A DNA stretch of 64,000 bases from UMGS1696 sp964621755 (GCA_964621755.1 CAZUPI010000008.1:8593-72592); one strand, 5' to 3'; counted from the stretch's first letter, positions 7,841 to 16,892 are shown. The notes: a model not told the origin generated them from the sequence alone. Translations and numbers: made by a program.

Positions 7841-8347
7841 ATGAGGTGTCCTTTTTGCGCGTCTACAGAGAGCAGGGTAGTTGACTCGCGTCCGGTGGAT
7901 GAGAACAACAGCATCCGCAGAAGACGAGAATGTCTTTCCTGTCATCTTCGTTTTACAACCTATGAAATTGTTGATGTACTGAATCCTATTGTCATCAAAA
8001 AGGACGGATCGCGCGAGCTGTTTGACAGAAACAAGCTGCTGAGCGGTCTGCTGAAGGCCTGCCACAAAAGGCCCGTTGACGCCAACATGATTGCTGAGGA
8101 AATCGAGCTTGCGATACAGGGACTCATGCAAACGGAGGTTACCTCGACCAAAATCGGCGAGATTGCCATGGAGAAGCTGAGACAGTGCGACGCGGTGGCA
8201 TACGTGCGCTTTGCGTCAGTGCATCGTGAGTTTAAGGATATCGATACTTTTATGCGCGAAATTGCTGAACTGAAGAACAGTCCGGAGTATCAGGCAAGTT
8301 TAGAGCGCGGCAAAAAAGCAGCGGAAACAAAGGAAAAATCACAATAG
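7841..8347 (+). CDS. nrdR: Transcriptional repressor NrdR
   Basis: This 168-residue protein has the full NrdR layout. An N-terminal zinc ribbon (CPFC at residues 3-6, CLSCHLRF near 31-38) binds DNA, and an ATP-cone domain from about residue 47 begins IVIKKDGS. NrdR senses nucleotides through the cone and represses ribonucleotide reductase operons. Two NrdR boxes lie before nrdD at 12490-12537, a clear target in the same window. It is encoded 20 bases after the EEP gene and 21 bases before the histidine phosphatase gene. The C-terminus ends in a charged tail (KKAAETKEKSQ). Confidence 0.95.
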   Translation: MRCPFCASTESRVVDSRPVDENNSIRRRRECLSCHLRFTTYEIVDVLNPIVIKKDGSRELFDRNKLLSGLLKACHKRPVDANMIAEEIELAIQGLMQTEVTSTKIGEIAMEKLRQCDAVAYVRFASVHREFKDIDTFMREIAELKNSPEYQASLERGKKAAETKEKSQ

Positions 8348-8368
8348 CCATAAATTCAGGAGAAAGCT

Positions 8369-9088
8369 ATGTTCTTATATATCGTCAGACACGGGCAGCC
8401 GTTCTATTCTCCCGTGGAGAAGCTTACCGAAATCGGATGGAAACAGGCTCGTGCCATCGCACCGCGGATGGTACAGAGCGGAATCACAAAGATTTATGCT
8501 TCACCCATGCGGCGGGCGTATGAGACTGCACTCCCGACCGCGCAAGCTTTGGGGCTTGATATCAACATTGAGCCGTGGACGAGTGAAAATATCGCATGGT
8601 CGAGGTTTGCCAAACGGCTTCCGGATGGGGGAACAACGTGGGTCTGGAACACAGACGATATCGGCGCGTTTGTGAGAGGAGAAAATCACGATATTGGCGA
8701 AAAGTGGTATGAGCTTGAGGCGATGAAGGACATTCTGAACGGAAAAGACGGTTATGCTGCGCTTCAGGCGGAGTCCGACGCATTTTTGGCACGCCAAGGT
8801 TACGTCAGGGAAGGAAACGAGTACCGGATTGAGGTCCCCAGCAGCGAACGGATTGCGGTGTTCTGTCACCAAGGATTTGGTCTGTCGTGGCTGTCGCATC
8901 TTCTTCGTATTCCACCGAACATTTTCTGGGCGGAATTTGACATTACGCACACCGGCGTGACCGTCTTGGAATTCAAAAACTTCAAGAATGGATACACCGT
9001 GCCAAAGTGCCTGTGCTTATCAGATATGTCGCACATCTTCGCAGACGACGAGTGTGAATACACCTATCATACGCATTTTAAAATCTGA
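8369..9088 (+). CDS. Histidine phosphatase family protein
   Basis: This 239-residue cytoplasmic protein of the phosphoglycerate-mutase-like superfamily has the phosphohistidine motif RHGQP at residues 8-12. The ASPMRRAYET segment holds the second arginine, and the second catalytic histidine lies in FCHQGFG. It should transfer phosphate through His9; the substrate could be a sugar phosphate or nucleotide. An AGGAGAAAG site precedes the start. It is probably the last gene of the EEP-nrdR transcript, ending at the terminator 9089-9121. Confidence 0.85.
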   Translation: MFLYIVRHGQPFYSPVEKLTEIGWKQARAIAPRMVQSGITKIYASPMRRAYETALPTAQALGLDINIEPWTSENIAWSRFAKRLPDGGTTWVWNTDDIGAFVRGENHDIGEKWYELEAMKDILNGKDGYAALQAESDAFLARQGYVREGNEYRIEVPSSERIAVFCHQGFGLSWLSHLLRIPPNIFWAEFDITHTGVTVLEFKNFKNGYTVPKCLCLSDMSHIFADDECEYTYHTHFKI

Positions 9089-9121
9089 GAAAAAACCGTA
9101 CTACTCAAGTACGGTTTTTTT
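9089..9121 (+). terminator. Intrinsic terminator after the histidine phosphatase gene
   Basis: AAAAAACCGTACT-actc-AAGTACGG is followed by eight T, a strong hairpin directly after the stop codon. Confidence 0.85.
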
Positions 9122-9201
9122 GCTCCAAAAAAGGGAAGCGCTTGTAAAAAAATGATTCGCCAAATTCACTTTTTCAGGCTGTATTTTACTGCGGAAAATT
9201 T

Positions 9202-9249
9202 GCACCTTGCAGAAAGGTGCTTGATGTTGTATGACGTGTATGGTATACT
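9202..9249 (+). promoter_or_regulatory. LytTR operon promoter with abutting inverted repeat
   Basis: The perfect dyad GCACCTT-N5-AAGGTGC (9202-9220) directly touches the -35 TTGATG (9221-9226). A 17-base spacer and -10 TATACT (9244-9249) follow. The start codon 9271 follows after a short leader with GGGAGGTG. The dyad is well placed for an activator or autoregulator; the LytTR protein itself is the natural candidate, although LytTR sites are more often direct repeats. Confidence 0.65.
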
Positions 9250-9270
9250 TTTTACAAAGGGAGGTGCGCG

Positions 9271-9696
9271 ATGAAAATTGTGATTATACAGGATGAAAAT
9301 GCGAAGGAAACTGAAATTACTGTCACGTGCCGAAGAATCGATGCGCAGATTGAGGAGGTACTTTCGTATATCGGTCTTACGGACAATACGGTCACGGGAA
9401 GGCTGGGAGAGGAGACTTGTTTTATTCCGCTTCGGGATGTGCTTTATTTTGAGTCAGTGGAAAACAAGGTGTTCTTTTATACCGAAGAAAACCTGTACGA
9501 GATGTCGATGAAACTGTATCAACTTGAAGAAAAGCTCGCCAATACCACGTTTGCGAGAATTTCAAAGTCCACAATCGCAAATTTGAAGAAAATGCGGAGC
9601 ATCAAGCCTGAGAAGAACAGTCGGCTTTTGGCAACTCTCGTGAATGGCGAGAAGCTGATGGTGTCGAGACAGTATATTGCAGAAATCCAAGAATAA
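9271..9696 (+). CDS. LytTR-domain DNA-binding regulator
   Basis: This 141-residue protein consists of a short N-terminal region (residues 1-45) and a LytTR DNA-binding domain (about 46-141). Typical segments are IPLRDVLYFESVENKVF, FARISKSTIANL and the terminal SRQYI. There is no response-regulator receiver domain. This is the form found in LytTR regulatory systems, in which a membrane protein encoded next door inhibits the regulator. The DUF3021 membrane gene follows after 16 bases and is probably that partner. The ribosome site is very strong (GGGAGGTG). Confidence 0.88.
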   Translation: MKIVIIQDENAKETEITVTCRRIDAQIEEVLSYIGLTDNTVTGRLGEETCFIPLRDVLYFESVENKVFFYTEENLYEMSMKLYQLEEKLANTTFARISKSTIANLKKMRSIKPEKNSRLLATLVNGEKLMVSRQYIAEIQE

Positions 9697-9712
9697 ACTG
9701 GGGGTGTGAAAA

Positions 9713-10132
9713 ATGAAAAAGTGGGGGATTTTTTTGATAAGCTATTTTACTTCGTTTGGTGCTGTGAGTTTTTGCTTTTTGTTTTTGCGGTATGTGAAGC
9801 CAAGTGTATTTGACCCCAATGTTATGTTTGCGACAGCGACCAGTATCTTTGTAAATCTGCTGACTTGTACCTATCTTTTGAAAAAAGATGTGCCGCTGCT
9901 TGAACTGTGGATAAGGCGTATCTTGTGGATTGGGGAAATGGGAATTGTTACGCCGGTTATTTTTATTTTGTTTGACTGCGTCAGTAAGGGACGATATCTC
10001 CGGTATTTTGTCATGTCAATGATTGTTGTGGAGTTTGTAGTGTTTGTCATTTATCTGATTGCTGATGGGAATACCACACGCGCTACGTTAAAAAAAATCA
10101 ACGAACAGCTCAAAAAAAATAATTTTGAGTAA
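9713..10132 (+). CDS. DUF3021 membrane protein, probable LytTR partner
   Basis: This 139-residue protein has four predicted membrane segments at about residues 4-25, 37-56, 67-87 and 96-117, ending in a lysine-rich tail. Length and pattern match DUF3021, a family often encoded beside LytTR regulators. By analogy with other LytTR systems it would hold the regulator inactive at the membrane until a signal arrives. It is co-transcribed with the upstream LytTR gene. The signal and regulated targets are not visible here beyond probable autoregulation. Confidence 0.82.
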   Translation: MKKWGIFLISYFTSFGAVSFCFLFLRYVKPSVFDPNVMFATATSIFVNLLTCTYLLKKDVPLLELWIRRILWIGEMGIVTPVIFILFDCVSKGRYLRYFVMSMIVVEFVVFVIYLIADGNTTRATLKKINEQLKKNNFE

Positions 10133-10182
10133 ACTTTATTATATGCACATACTAAATCCTATACCGTAGACTGAAAAGTTTT

Positions 10183-10226
10183 GAGAGGGGATGGGGTGCT
10201 TTTTCAAAAGTACCCCATCCCCTCTC
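10183..10226. terminator. Long palindrome between convergent genes
   Basis: Two 21-base arms (10183-10203, 10206-10226) contain GAGAGGGGATGGGG and its complement with an inner CTTTT/AAAAG and a two-base loop. It lies between the DUF3021 gene and the convergent LTA-synthase-like gene, so it can serve both. Member of the dispersed palindrome family. Confidence 0.8.
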
Positions 10227-10230
10227 TATT

Positions 10231-12096
10231 TCAATTCAGCAAAACATCATTATCAGCAAGAAGTTCCTGACAATCGTAAATGCGGTTTGCAGCATAATTT
10301 GACTGCTCTTCAAATAGATCTGGATTCAGACGTGTCATGTCGGCGCGGGCGTATGCATCATAGTTCGCTTTGATGTTGTTGTATGGCTTTTTGAAGTATA
10401 CGTCATCCGAAATAAATGAGCCGATTGCAACGTGAGTCTGTTCACATACAAATCCCGTTTCCGCTTCGAGAAGATTCTGCCCGAACATCACCGCTTTGTC
10501 ATTGTCAATGCCCAGCAGACATAGCAGCGTAGGCATCACGTCAATGTGACCGCCGGCCACCGATTTTGTCTCGGCGCGCCCCATTCCCGGAACGTTGATA
10601 ATGAGAGGTACGTTAAATACATCAAATATAGAATATTCACCATCTGTCATTGCGGCGACGCGCGTGGAATTTGCAGGGTCTGTATTGGAGAGGGCGTAAT
10701 GGTCGCCGTATATCGCGATGATGGTGTTGTCATACAATCCCGCTTCCTTAAGCTGCTCGATAAAGGAGCCAATAGCGCGGTCTGCATAGTTCATCGCTTG
10801 AATATACAGACCAAACAGCGTACCTTCATCTTCCGGCTTCAACGTGATTTCACGGTCCTTGAGCGGTATCGCATACGGGTGATGCGACGATACCGTTACA
10901 AAGAACGCATAGAACGGCTCTTCATACGTTACAAGCCAATCCATTGCCTGCGCAAACATCTCTTTGTCTGACAGACCCATCGGAAACATATCGGTCTGTT
11001 CGAGGTCTTCCAGAGATATAAAATCATCAAATCCCTGATTCGGATAAGCAGTCTCACGCCCCCAGAACGAGCCGATGTAGTTGTGGAACGCATACGCGCC
11101 GCTGTAACCGTTATCTTTTAACAGATACGGCAAACCGTAATAATCATTGTCAGGATATTTGACATAAGCCGCTTCACTATCCGGCGCAAATAGCGAGTTG
11201 TTGACCGCAAATTCTGCGTCTGCGGTGTTTCCTCCCCCGATTTGATAGTAATAATTGTTGAAGTACAACGAGTCGTTCGCAATCAACCGGTTCAGATTCG
11301 GCATAATCTCCTGCCCCTCGTATTCCGCACCGATGACAAAATTCTGCATCGCTTCTACTTGAATGATAATGACGTTCCGGTCTTTCGCGATGCCGTAGTA
11401 CTCGCTGTCAGCTTGATTTTCAGCAGTATACAGAGATTTGTCCACCACTCGCTCTATGCGGCTGTTTGCAGCAGTTGTGTAAAAATCATACACGTGATAG
11501 CAGAACAGCTCGTTCACCATGTACCGCGCTTCAAAATCCTTCCAAAAAACGGCGGACAGCAGCACGACTACGCACAGTCCAAGATTCACCCCATATGTGA
11601 TGACGCGGTGGATCGGGATAGATTTCAGCCAGCGTTCCAATCGTTCAAGAGGAGAAAAATGCAGCTTATCCTCCGAGCGGTTTGTAGCATGCAGACACCA
11701 CAAAGGCAGGTCGATGAGCATCGCCATATGATACGGCTTGATGAGATTGAGGATTGTCGCCGAAATATCTCCCAACTGCCCGACCATATCGAGCTGCGCT
11801 GCGGATGGGAGCTTCGATACGTACGAATAATACACTGCATCCACTGTCATTAACACAGAAGCAACGGTATACAACGCAAACGTCACGGCCTTCGCCACCT
11901 TTGGCGAAACCAAACTTAGCAGTGTATATACAAATAAAAATATTGCAACCGTGAGAAAAGAGAACAACACATCAAATCCAGCGAGGTTGATGTGAGAATA
12001 AAAAAGATACGATTTTATCAAAAGCAAAAAGCATACGAGTGCATAAACCCACACCTCATACGCCGTCATACTTTTTTTAGGCACGCTGTTTTTCAT
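10231..12096 (-). CDS. LTA synthase family sulfatase-fold membrane enzyme
   Basis: This 621-residue protein has an N-terminal block of about five membrane helices (residues 12-190). An extracellular sulfatase-fold domain starts at NVIIIQVEAMQN. The metal-binding glutamate lies in QVEAM and the catalytic threonine in GGGNTADAEF; IYGDHYAL provides later metal ligands. Lipoteichoic acid synthases transfer glycerol phosphate from phosphatidylglycerol to a glycolipid outside the membrane. Related enzymes decorate other polymers, so the exact acceptor is open. It is a single gene, ending against the 10183-10226 palindrome. The start at 12096 has only a weak GGAAG site. Confidence 0.85.
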   Translation of the reverse strand: MKNSVPKKSMTAYEVWVYALVCFLLLIKSYLFYSHINLAGFDVLFSFLTVAIFLFVYTLLSLVSPKVAKAVTFALYTVASVLMTVDAVYYSYVSKLPSAAQLDMVGQLGDISATILNLIKPYHMAMLIDLPLWCLHATNRSEDKLHFSPLERLERWLKSIPIHRVITYGVNLGLCVVVLLSAVFWKDFEARYMVNELFCYHVYDFYTTAANSRIERVVDKSLYTAENQADSEYYGIAKDRNVIIIQVEAMQNFVIGAEYEGQEIMPNLNRLIANDSLYFNNYYYQIGGGNTADAEFAVNNSLFAPDSEAAYVKYPDNDYYGLPYLLKDNGYSGAYAFHNYIGSFWGRETAYPNQGFDDFISLEDLEQTDMFPMGLSDKEMFAQAMDWLVTYEEPFYAFFVTVSSHHPYAIPLKDREITLKPEDEGTLFGLYIQAMNYADRAIGSFIEQLKEAGLYDNTIIAIYGDHYALSNTDPANSTRVAAMTDGEYSIFDVFNVPLIINVPGMGRAETKSVAGGHIDVMPTLLCLLGIDNDKAVMFGQNLLEAETGFVCEQTHVAIGSFISDDVYFKKPYNNIKANYDAYARADMTRLNPDLFEEQSNYAANRIYDCQELLADNDVLLN

Positions 12097-12430
12097 TTTT
12101 TAAACTTCCGCAAAGATAAAAATATATCTTTTAAATTATACCTCATATTTCCATGTTAGTCTTGTATAAATTGAAAACATTTTACTTTTTATTCAATTTT
12201 AATTAAATTAGAAAAAATCTAACCTAAACCAAGCATCTGCTAAAGCCCAAAACCTCCCCTAAGAATTTGTAAACTCAATTTAAAAGTTTTGAATAGGGGC
12301 AAAGAGGACTTTTTTCAAAAGTTTCCCCTTGCGCACCGCCTTCTCCATACACCAAAAACGTCAGAAAGTCAATACGGCATATTATATAAAATTGCAGAGA
12401 AAATTTTGGCGCATATTTGCCATGACGGTC
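12097..12430. other. Divergent intergenic stretch with one palindromic repeat
   Basis: This AT-rich region lies between the LTA-synthase-like gene and nrdD. It holds a possible minus-strand -10 (TATAAT near 12134) with no convincing -35, and the palindromic repeat at 12302-12330. No reading frame here looks genuine. Confidence 0.5.
12302..12330. repeat. Palindromic repeat in a divergent intergenic region
   Basis: An imperfect copy of the GGACTTTT/AAAAGTTTCCCC family, preceded by the typical AAAAGTTTTGAATAGGGG flank. Unlike most copies it does not follow a gene end, since both neighbours are transcribed away from it. This copy therefore does not have an obvious terminator role. Confidence 0.6.
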
Positions 12431-12432
12431 TA

Positions 12433-12461
12433 TTGACTTTGCCGCGTCAATCGTTTATAAT
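12433..12461 (+). promoter_or_regulatory. Promoter of nrdD
   Basis: -35 TTGACT (12433-12438), 17-base spacer, -10 TATAAT (12456-12461). Predicted start near 12468, leaving the NrdR boxes within the first 70 transcribed bases. Confidence 0.75.
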
Positions 12462-12489
12462 TATAATCGTGATTTCAAATTGTCAGATA

Positions 12490-12537
12490 CCACTATATAT
12501 TGTGGCAAATGCAATATTTATTTACTATATATAGTCT
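12490..12537 (+). promoter_or_regulatory. Pair of NrdR boxes upstream of nrdD
   Basis: Box 1 CCACTATATATTGTGG (12490-12505) and box 2 TTACTATATATAGTCT (12522-12537) both fit the known NrdR consensus acaCwATATATwGtgt. Their CTATATAT cores are 32 bases apart, about three helical turns, as expected for cooperative binding. They lie between the predicted promoter and the nrdD start. nrdR is at 7841. Confidence 0.85.
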
Positions 12538-12551
12538 AAGGCGGTAGTTAC

Positions 12552-14879
12552 ATGATAACCAAAATTGTAAAAAGAGACGGGCGCGAAGTGACATTCAATC
12601 TGGAAAAGATAGCCAACGCAATCTTCCGGGCGGCTCAGGCTGTCGGCGGAAGCGACTATGACGAAGCGATGGCGCTTGCGTGTGAAGTCTCAGAAAAAAT
12701 AGAAGAAGAATCCAAGGCATCCGGCGAGTTTCCGACTGTTGAAGGCATTCAGGATATGGTCGAGCGTGTTCTCGTCAAGCACGGACATGCCCGTACGGCA
12801 AAGGAGTACATCCTGTACCGCGCGGAGCGTACCAAAATCCGTGAGATGAACACAAGTCTTATGAAAACCTACGAGGGCCTCACCTTCAAGAGCGCAATCG
12901 ACAACGACATCAAACGGGAAAACGCAAATATCAATGGCGATACGGCGATGGGGACGATGCTCAAATACGGCTCCGAGGGTGCGAAAAAGTTCTATGAGCT
13001 GTATGTTCTCGACCCGCGTCATTCAAAGGCGCATAAGGATGGCGATATCCACATTCACGACCTCGACTTCCTGACTCTTACCACTACATGCTGCCAAATA
13101 GATATCAATAAATTATTTGAAGGCGGCTTTTGCACAGGTCACGGCTACCTCCGTGAACCAAACGACATTATGAGCTATGCTGCGCTTTGCTGCATTGCCA
13201 TTCAGGCGAATCAGAACGACCAGCATGGCGGGCAGTCTATTCCGATGTTCGACTACGGTATGGCGCCCGGCGTCAAAAAGACATATACTCGTCACTTGAA
13301 GCGCAACATTACAAAGACACTTGAAATGACAGAAGTGCTTCCCGCAGACGCTGACTTTGAGGCCGAAACCGAAGCGATATGCAAAAAGATAGTAGAAGAG
13401 TACAAAATATCCCTCTCTCTCGGATTCGAAAAAGAGCTTGAATATGCGCTGACGGAAATCCTCACCGGATATTATCACGACGGTGCAAAAGCTGCGCATG
13501 AGGCCGCGATTATTATCAAGTATACGAAGAAGGAAATTACGCGCAGTACATATCAAGCCATGGAGGCGCTCATTCACAATCTCAACACCATGCACTCGAG
13601 AGCTGGCGCACAGATTCCGTTCTCATCCCTTAACTACGGGACTGATACGTCTCCGGAGGGACGTCTAGTCATCAAGAGTATTCTTCAGGCAACCGAAGCC
13701 GGGCTCGGCAACGGCGAAACGCCGATATTCCCAATTCAGATTTTCAAAGTTAAGGAAGGTGTGAACTACAATCCCGAGGACCCGAACTACGACCTTTTCA
13801 AGATGTCGTTCCGTGTGTCTGCAAAGCGTTTGTTCCCGAACTACAGCTTCATTGACGCGCCGTTCAACATTCAGTATTACAAAGAGGGAAGACCTGAGAC
13901 TGAGATCGCGTATATGGGGTGCAGGACCCGCGTCATCGGCAACTACTACGATAAGGATCGCGAAATCGTCACCGGTCGCGGAAACCTCAGCTTTACGTCG
14001 GTCAATCTCCCGAGAATTGCGATCAACGCAAAGGGGAATGTTGACTGGTTCTTTGAGGAACTTGAGAGATGTGTGACCCTTGTCATCGACCAGCTTCTCG
14101 CGAGATTCAAGATACAGAGCGAGAAGGCGGTTCGCAATTTCCCATTTCTGATGGGAGAGGGCGTATGGCTGGATTCGGACAAGCTCAGCATTGACGATAC
14201 GGTAGGTGAGGTGCTCAAGCACGGCACTCTGGCCGTCGGCTTCATTGGACTTGCGGAGGCGCTTGTCGCACTGACGGGCAAGCATCACGGCGAATCCGCA
14301 AGCTCGCAGGCGCTTGGTCTTGAAATCGTAGGCTTCATGCGCAAGCTGACCGACGAGGCTACCGTGAAGTACGGGCTGAATTTCTCACTTATCGGCACAC
14401 CTGCCGAGGGGCTGTCTGGAAGATTTGTCCGCATAGACAAAAAGAAATACGGCATCATTCAAGGAGTCACCGACCGCGAATATTATACTAACTCGTTCCA
14501 CGTTCCGGTATACTTCAATATTTCGGCAGCGGAGAAAATCAAAATCGAAGCGCCATATCACAACCTGACAAACGGAGGTCACATTACATACGTTGAAGTC
14601 GACGGCGACCCAACAACAAACCTCGCTGCATTTGAAAACATTGTCCGCATGATGCACGACTGCGGCATCGGTTACGGCGCGATAAACCATCCGGTAGACC
14701 ACGACCCGGTGTGCGGCTACACAGGAATCATCGGCAACAAATGCCCGGGCTGCGGACGCGAAGAAGGAAATGTGTCATTCGAAAGAATCCGCAGAATTAC
14801 AGGATACCTTGTGGGGACACTTGAGAGCTTCAACAATGCGAAGCGTGCAGAAGAGCGCGACAGGGTAAAACATACTTAA
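12552..14879 (+). CDS. nrdD: Anaerobic (class III) ribonucleoside-triphosphate reductase
   Basis: This 775-residue protein reduces ribonucleoside triphosphates to deoxyribonucleotides under anoxic conditions. An N-terminal ATP cone (residues 1-90, starting KIVKRDGREVTFN) is the allosteric site. The catalytic barrel includes CCQIDI and GHGYLREPN. The C-terminus has a CGY...CPGC zinc site followed by RRITGYLVGTL, which carries the glycyl radical. The activase NrdG is not encoded next to it or elsewhere in the window, although the radical must be generated by it. NrdR boxes upstream indicate repression by NrdR. A 23-base-arm palindrome follows the stop directly. Confidence 0.97.
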   Translation: MITKIVKRDGREVTFNLEKIANAIFRAAQAVGGSDYDEAMALACEVSEKIEEESKASGEFPTVEGIQDMVERVLVKHGHARTAKEYILYRAERTKIREMNTSLMKTYEGLTFKSAIDNDIKRENANINGDTAMGTMLKYGSEGAKKFYELYVLDPRHSKAHKDGDIHIHDLDFLTLTTTCCQIDINKLFEGGFCTGHGYLREPNDIMSYAALCCIAIQANQNDQHGGQSIPMFDYGMAPGVKKTYTRHLKRNITKTLEMTEVLPADADFEAETEAICKKIVEEYKISLSLGFEKELEYALTEILTGYYHDGAKAAHEAAIIIKYTKKEITRSTYQAMEALIHNLNTMHSRAGAQIPFSSLNYGTDTSPEGRLVIKSILQATEAGLGNGETPIFPIQIFKVKEGVNYNPEDPNYDLFKMSFRVSAKRLFPNYSFIDAPFNIQYYKEGRPETEIAYMGCRTRVIGNYYDKDREIVTGRGNLSFTSVNLPRIAINAKGNVDWFFEELERCVTLVIDQLLARFKIQSEKAVRNFPFLMGEGVWLDSDKLSIDDTVGEVLKHGTLAVGFIGLAEALVALTGKHHGESASSQALGLEIVGFMRKLTDEATVKYGLNFSLIGTPAEGLSGRFVRIDKKKYGIIQGVTDREYYTNSFHVPVYFNISAAEKIKIEAPYHNLTNGGHITYVEVDGDPTTNLAAFENIVRMMHDCGIGYGAINHPVDHDPVCGYTGIIGNKCPGCGREEGNVSFERIRRITGYLVGTLESFNNAKRAEERDRVKHT

Positions 14880-14926
14880 GGGAGACATAAGGGGGAACTT
14901 TTTAAAAGTTCCCCCTTATGTCTCCC
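14880..14926. terminator. Perfect 23-base-arm palindrome between nrdD and GH92 genes
   Basis: Perfect 23-base arms (14880-14902, 14904-14926) centre on GGGGGAACTTTT-T-AAAAGTTCCCCC and are followed by T6 on the plus strand. It lies between convergent stops at 14879 and 14931, so it should end both transcripts. It is the longest perfect member of the family. Confidence 0.85.
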
Positions 14927-14930
14927 TTTT

Positions 14931-16892
14931 TTAAATGTTAATCTTCCATTCCTTTGCAATAGGCTTTATCTTTACCATATCGCGTTTGCCAGGGCAGAGT
15001 GGGTACATGCCAAGGCAGGCGAATACGTACCATGCAGCCATGGTACCGTTATCCTCGTCTCCCGGGAAACCGTCGTCAGCATAGGACATTGTTTCTTTGG
15101 CGAGTCTGTGAACCCAGTATGTTGCTTTTTCAGGTTCGCCGATGGCGGCGTAAATGTACGGCAGGTGGAAGCTCGGTTGGTTGGAGATGGCGCACTGACC
15201 GTAGTCAACTGCTGCCATTTCGGTCATTTCGTGAATTTCTCCGCCGTATCCGAAGCAGCGATACACCGGAGGTGTCGCGAACAGTTCGTCCAGTTTTGCG
15301 GACAGCTTGTCACGTCCGCCGAACAAATCCGCCAGCCCTTCAATATCGTGCGGCACCGCGAAGGTCGACTGCCATGCAGAGCCTTCAGTGTACTCGCCAC
15401 CCCATTTGACAGGGTCAAAATCCCCTGCCATTTCGCCCCTTGTGTCGCGTCCGCGCATGAATCCGGTTTCCTTATCGAAGATGTTCGCGTAATTTTTCGC
15501 GCGGCGCAGATATTCCGGCACGATGTCAGTTTTGCCGAGCGCTTCCGCTACGACTGCAATGCACCAGTCGCCGTATGCCGCGTCGAGGGTGAGGTTCACA
15601 GATTCATGGTGTTCGTCGCGTGGAACATATCCATACTTCACGTAGGATTCCACACCGTTTCTGCCAAACCGCGGGAGCGGTCCGTTGTGGTTGGCGTGTT
15701 TTATCATGCCCTCGAGGGCGTCTTCCCAAGTTTTACGTTCGCCGATGCCGTTGACAACGGCGCAGGCGATAACCGCATCGATCAGGGTGCTAGGCATACA
15801 TCCGACTTCGCCGATGGAAGTCCAGCGCGGCAGCCATCCGCATTCACGGTAGTCGGTGACGAAGCCTTCGAGCATTTCCGCATATTCCTTCCGTGCGATG
15901 AGGGTGAACAGCGGATATACCGTGCGATAGGTGTCCCAGAAGCCGTTGTCTGTATAGCGTACGCCGTCGTGCACGCTTCCGTCAATTGGTGTGTAGTGGA
16001 CGTATCTGCCGTCATCCGCGATTTCGTAACACTTGTGCGGGAACAGAAAGGTGCGCCATAGGCAGGTGTAGAAGGTACGCAGCATCTTATCGTCGTTTTC
16101 GTCGAACTTTACATCAATGCGGGATAAGCGTTCCTCCCAGATTTCGTTGTTTTCTGCGAGAATATCGTCAAATCCGCCGCATTCGCGTTCGAGTGCTGAG
16201 ACGGCCATATCGGCGGAGATGTACGACGTGCCGATTTTGTATTCGACGGTCTTTTGATTGAGGAATACGTGAAGCGCACATTTGTCGGTGCCGTTTTCGC
16301 CTGCGATTCTGGTACTGTCAAAATCTACGTCTCCATCAGCGAATTTTACAGCATAGTACATGCGGAAATTCTCCGCGATGTCGCCGGAATGTCCGGTAGT
16401 TTCGCCGATAATCATGTTTTTCTCGGGATATACGGTGTAGGTATAGCTGCCCATGACCGGGAGAAAGGAGAGACATGACTTGCGATCGGTCGCGAAGGTC
16501 AGACGAACTACGCCGCCGCGTTCGGTCGGAGTAAGCTCAAACGTACACATCGAGCGCAGGAAGGTCAGCTTGAGGTAGGAAGGAGTCATGACGGTTTCTT
16601 TCGGGCGGAATCCACCCCATGCTCCGCCCGCGTTGTCGGCGATGATATCGTTCTGGGGGGTCATGAGAAAGGTGCCGTAATCGTTAATCCACGGGCTGGG
16701 CTGGTGAGTGAGACGGATGCCCTCGATACTGTGTGCATCCGGATGATAGTACCAGCTTCCGCGGCGCTCGGTCTGGGGTGCGAATGCTGCCATACCGAAC
16801 GGGCGCTGAATAAGCGGCAGGGTGTTTCCAGCGGAGAAGCGCGGGCTGGATTTTGTGCCTTGCTTTACATTGACAAGATGTATTCTGTTCAT
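14931..16892 (-). CDS. Glycoside hydrolase family 92 alpha-mannosidase
   Basis: This 653-residue protein of GH92, calcium-dependent exo-acting alpha-mannosidases, has the family's FGMAAFAPQT and TDNGFWDTYRT motifs. It also has the signature GDEDNGTMAAWYVF near the C-terminus, containing acid residues of the active site. It lacks a signal peptide, so it should act on imported mannosides in the cytoplasm. ATG 16892 is chosen because GGAGG lies seven bases upstream; a 26-residue in-frame extension has no ribosome site. It is divergently transcribed from the GH4 gene with a shared control region. The linkage specificity (1,2, 1,3 or other) cannot be read. Confidence 0.88.
   Translation of the reverse strand: MNRIHLVNVKQGTKSSPRFSAGNTLPLIQRPFGMAAFAPQTERRGSWYYHPDAHSIEGIRLTHQPSPWINDYGTFLMTPQNDIIADNAGGAWGGFRPKETVMTPSYLKLTFLRSMCTFELTPTERGGVVRLTFATDRKSCLSFLPVMGSYTYTVYPEKNMIIGETTGHSGDIAENFRMYYAVKFADGDVDFDSTRIAGENGTDKCALHVFLNQKTVEYKIGTSYISADMAVSALERECGGFDDILAENNEIWEERLSRIDVKFDENDDKMLRTFYTCLWRTFLFPHKCYEIADDGRYVHYTPIDGSVHDGVRYTDNGFWDTYRTVYPLFTLIARKEYAEMLEGFVTDYRECGWLPRWTSIGEVGCMPSTLIDAVIACAVVNGIGERKTWEDALEGMIKHANHNGPLPRFGRNGVESYVKYGYVPRDEHHESVNLTLDAAYGDWCIAVVAEALGKTDIVPEYLRRAKNYANIFDKETGFMRGRDTRGEMAGDFDPVKWGGEYTEGSAWQSTFAVPHDIEGLADLFGGRDKLSAKLDELFATPPVYRCFGYGGEIHEMTEMAAVDYGQCAISNQPSFHLPYIYAAIGEPEKATYWVHRLAKETMSYADDGFPGDEDNGTMAAWYVFACLGMYPLCPGKRDMVKIKPIAKEWKINI

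Noticed and set aside
9133..9146. Possible CcpA cre site before the LytTR operon
   Set aside because: GGGAAGCGCTTGTA matches the cre consensus at only 11 of 14 positions and lies about 90 bases upstream of the promoter; not enough to call.
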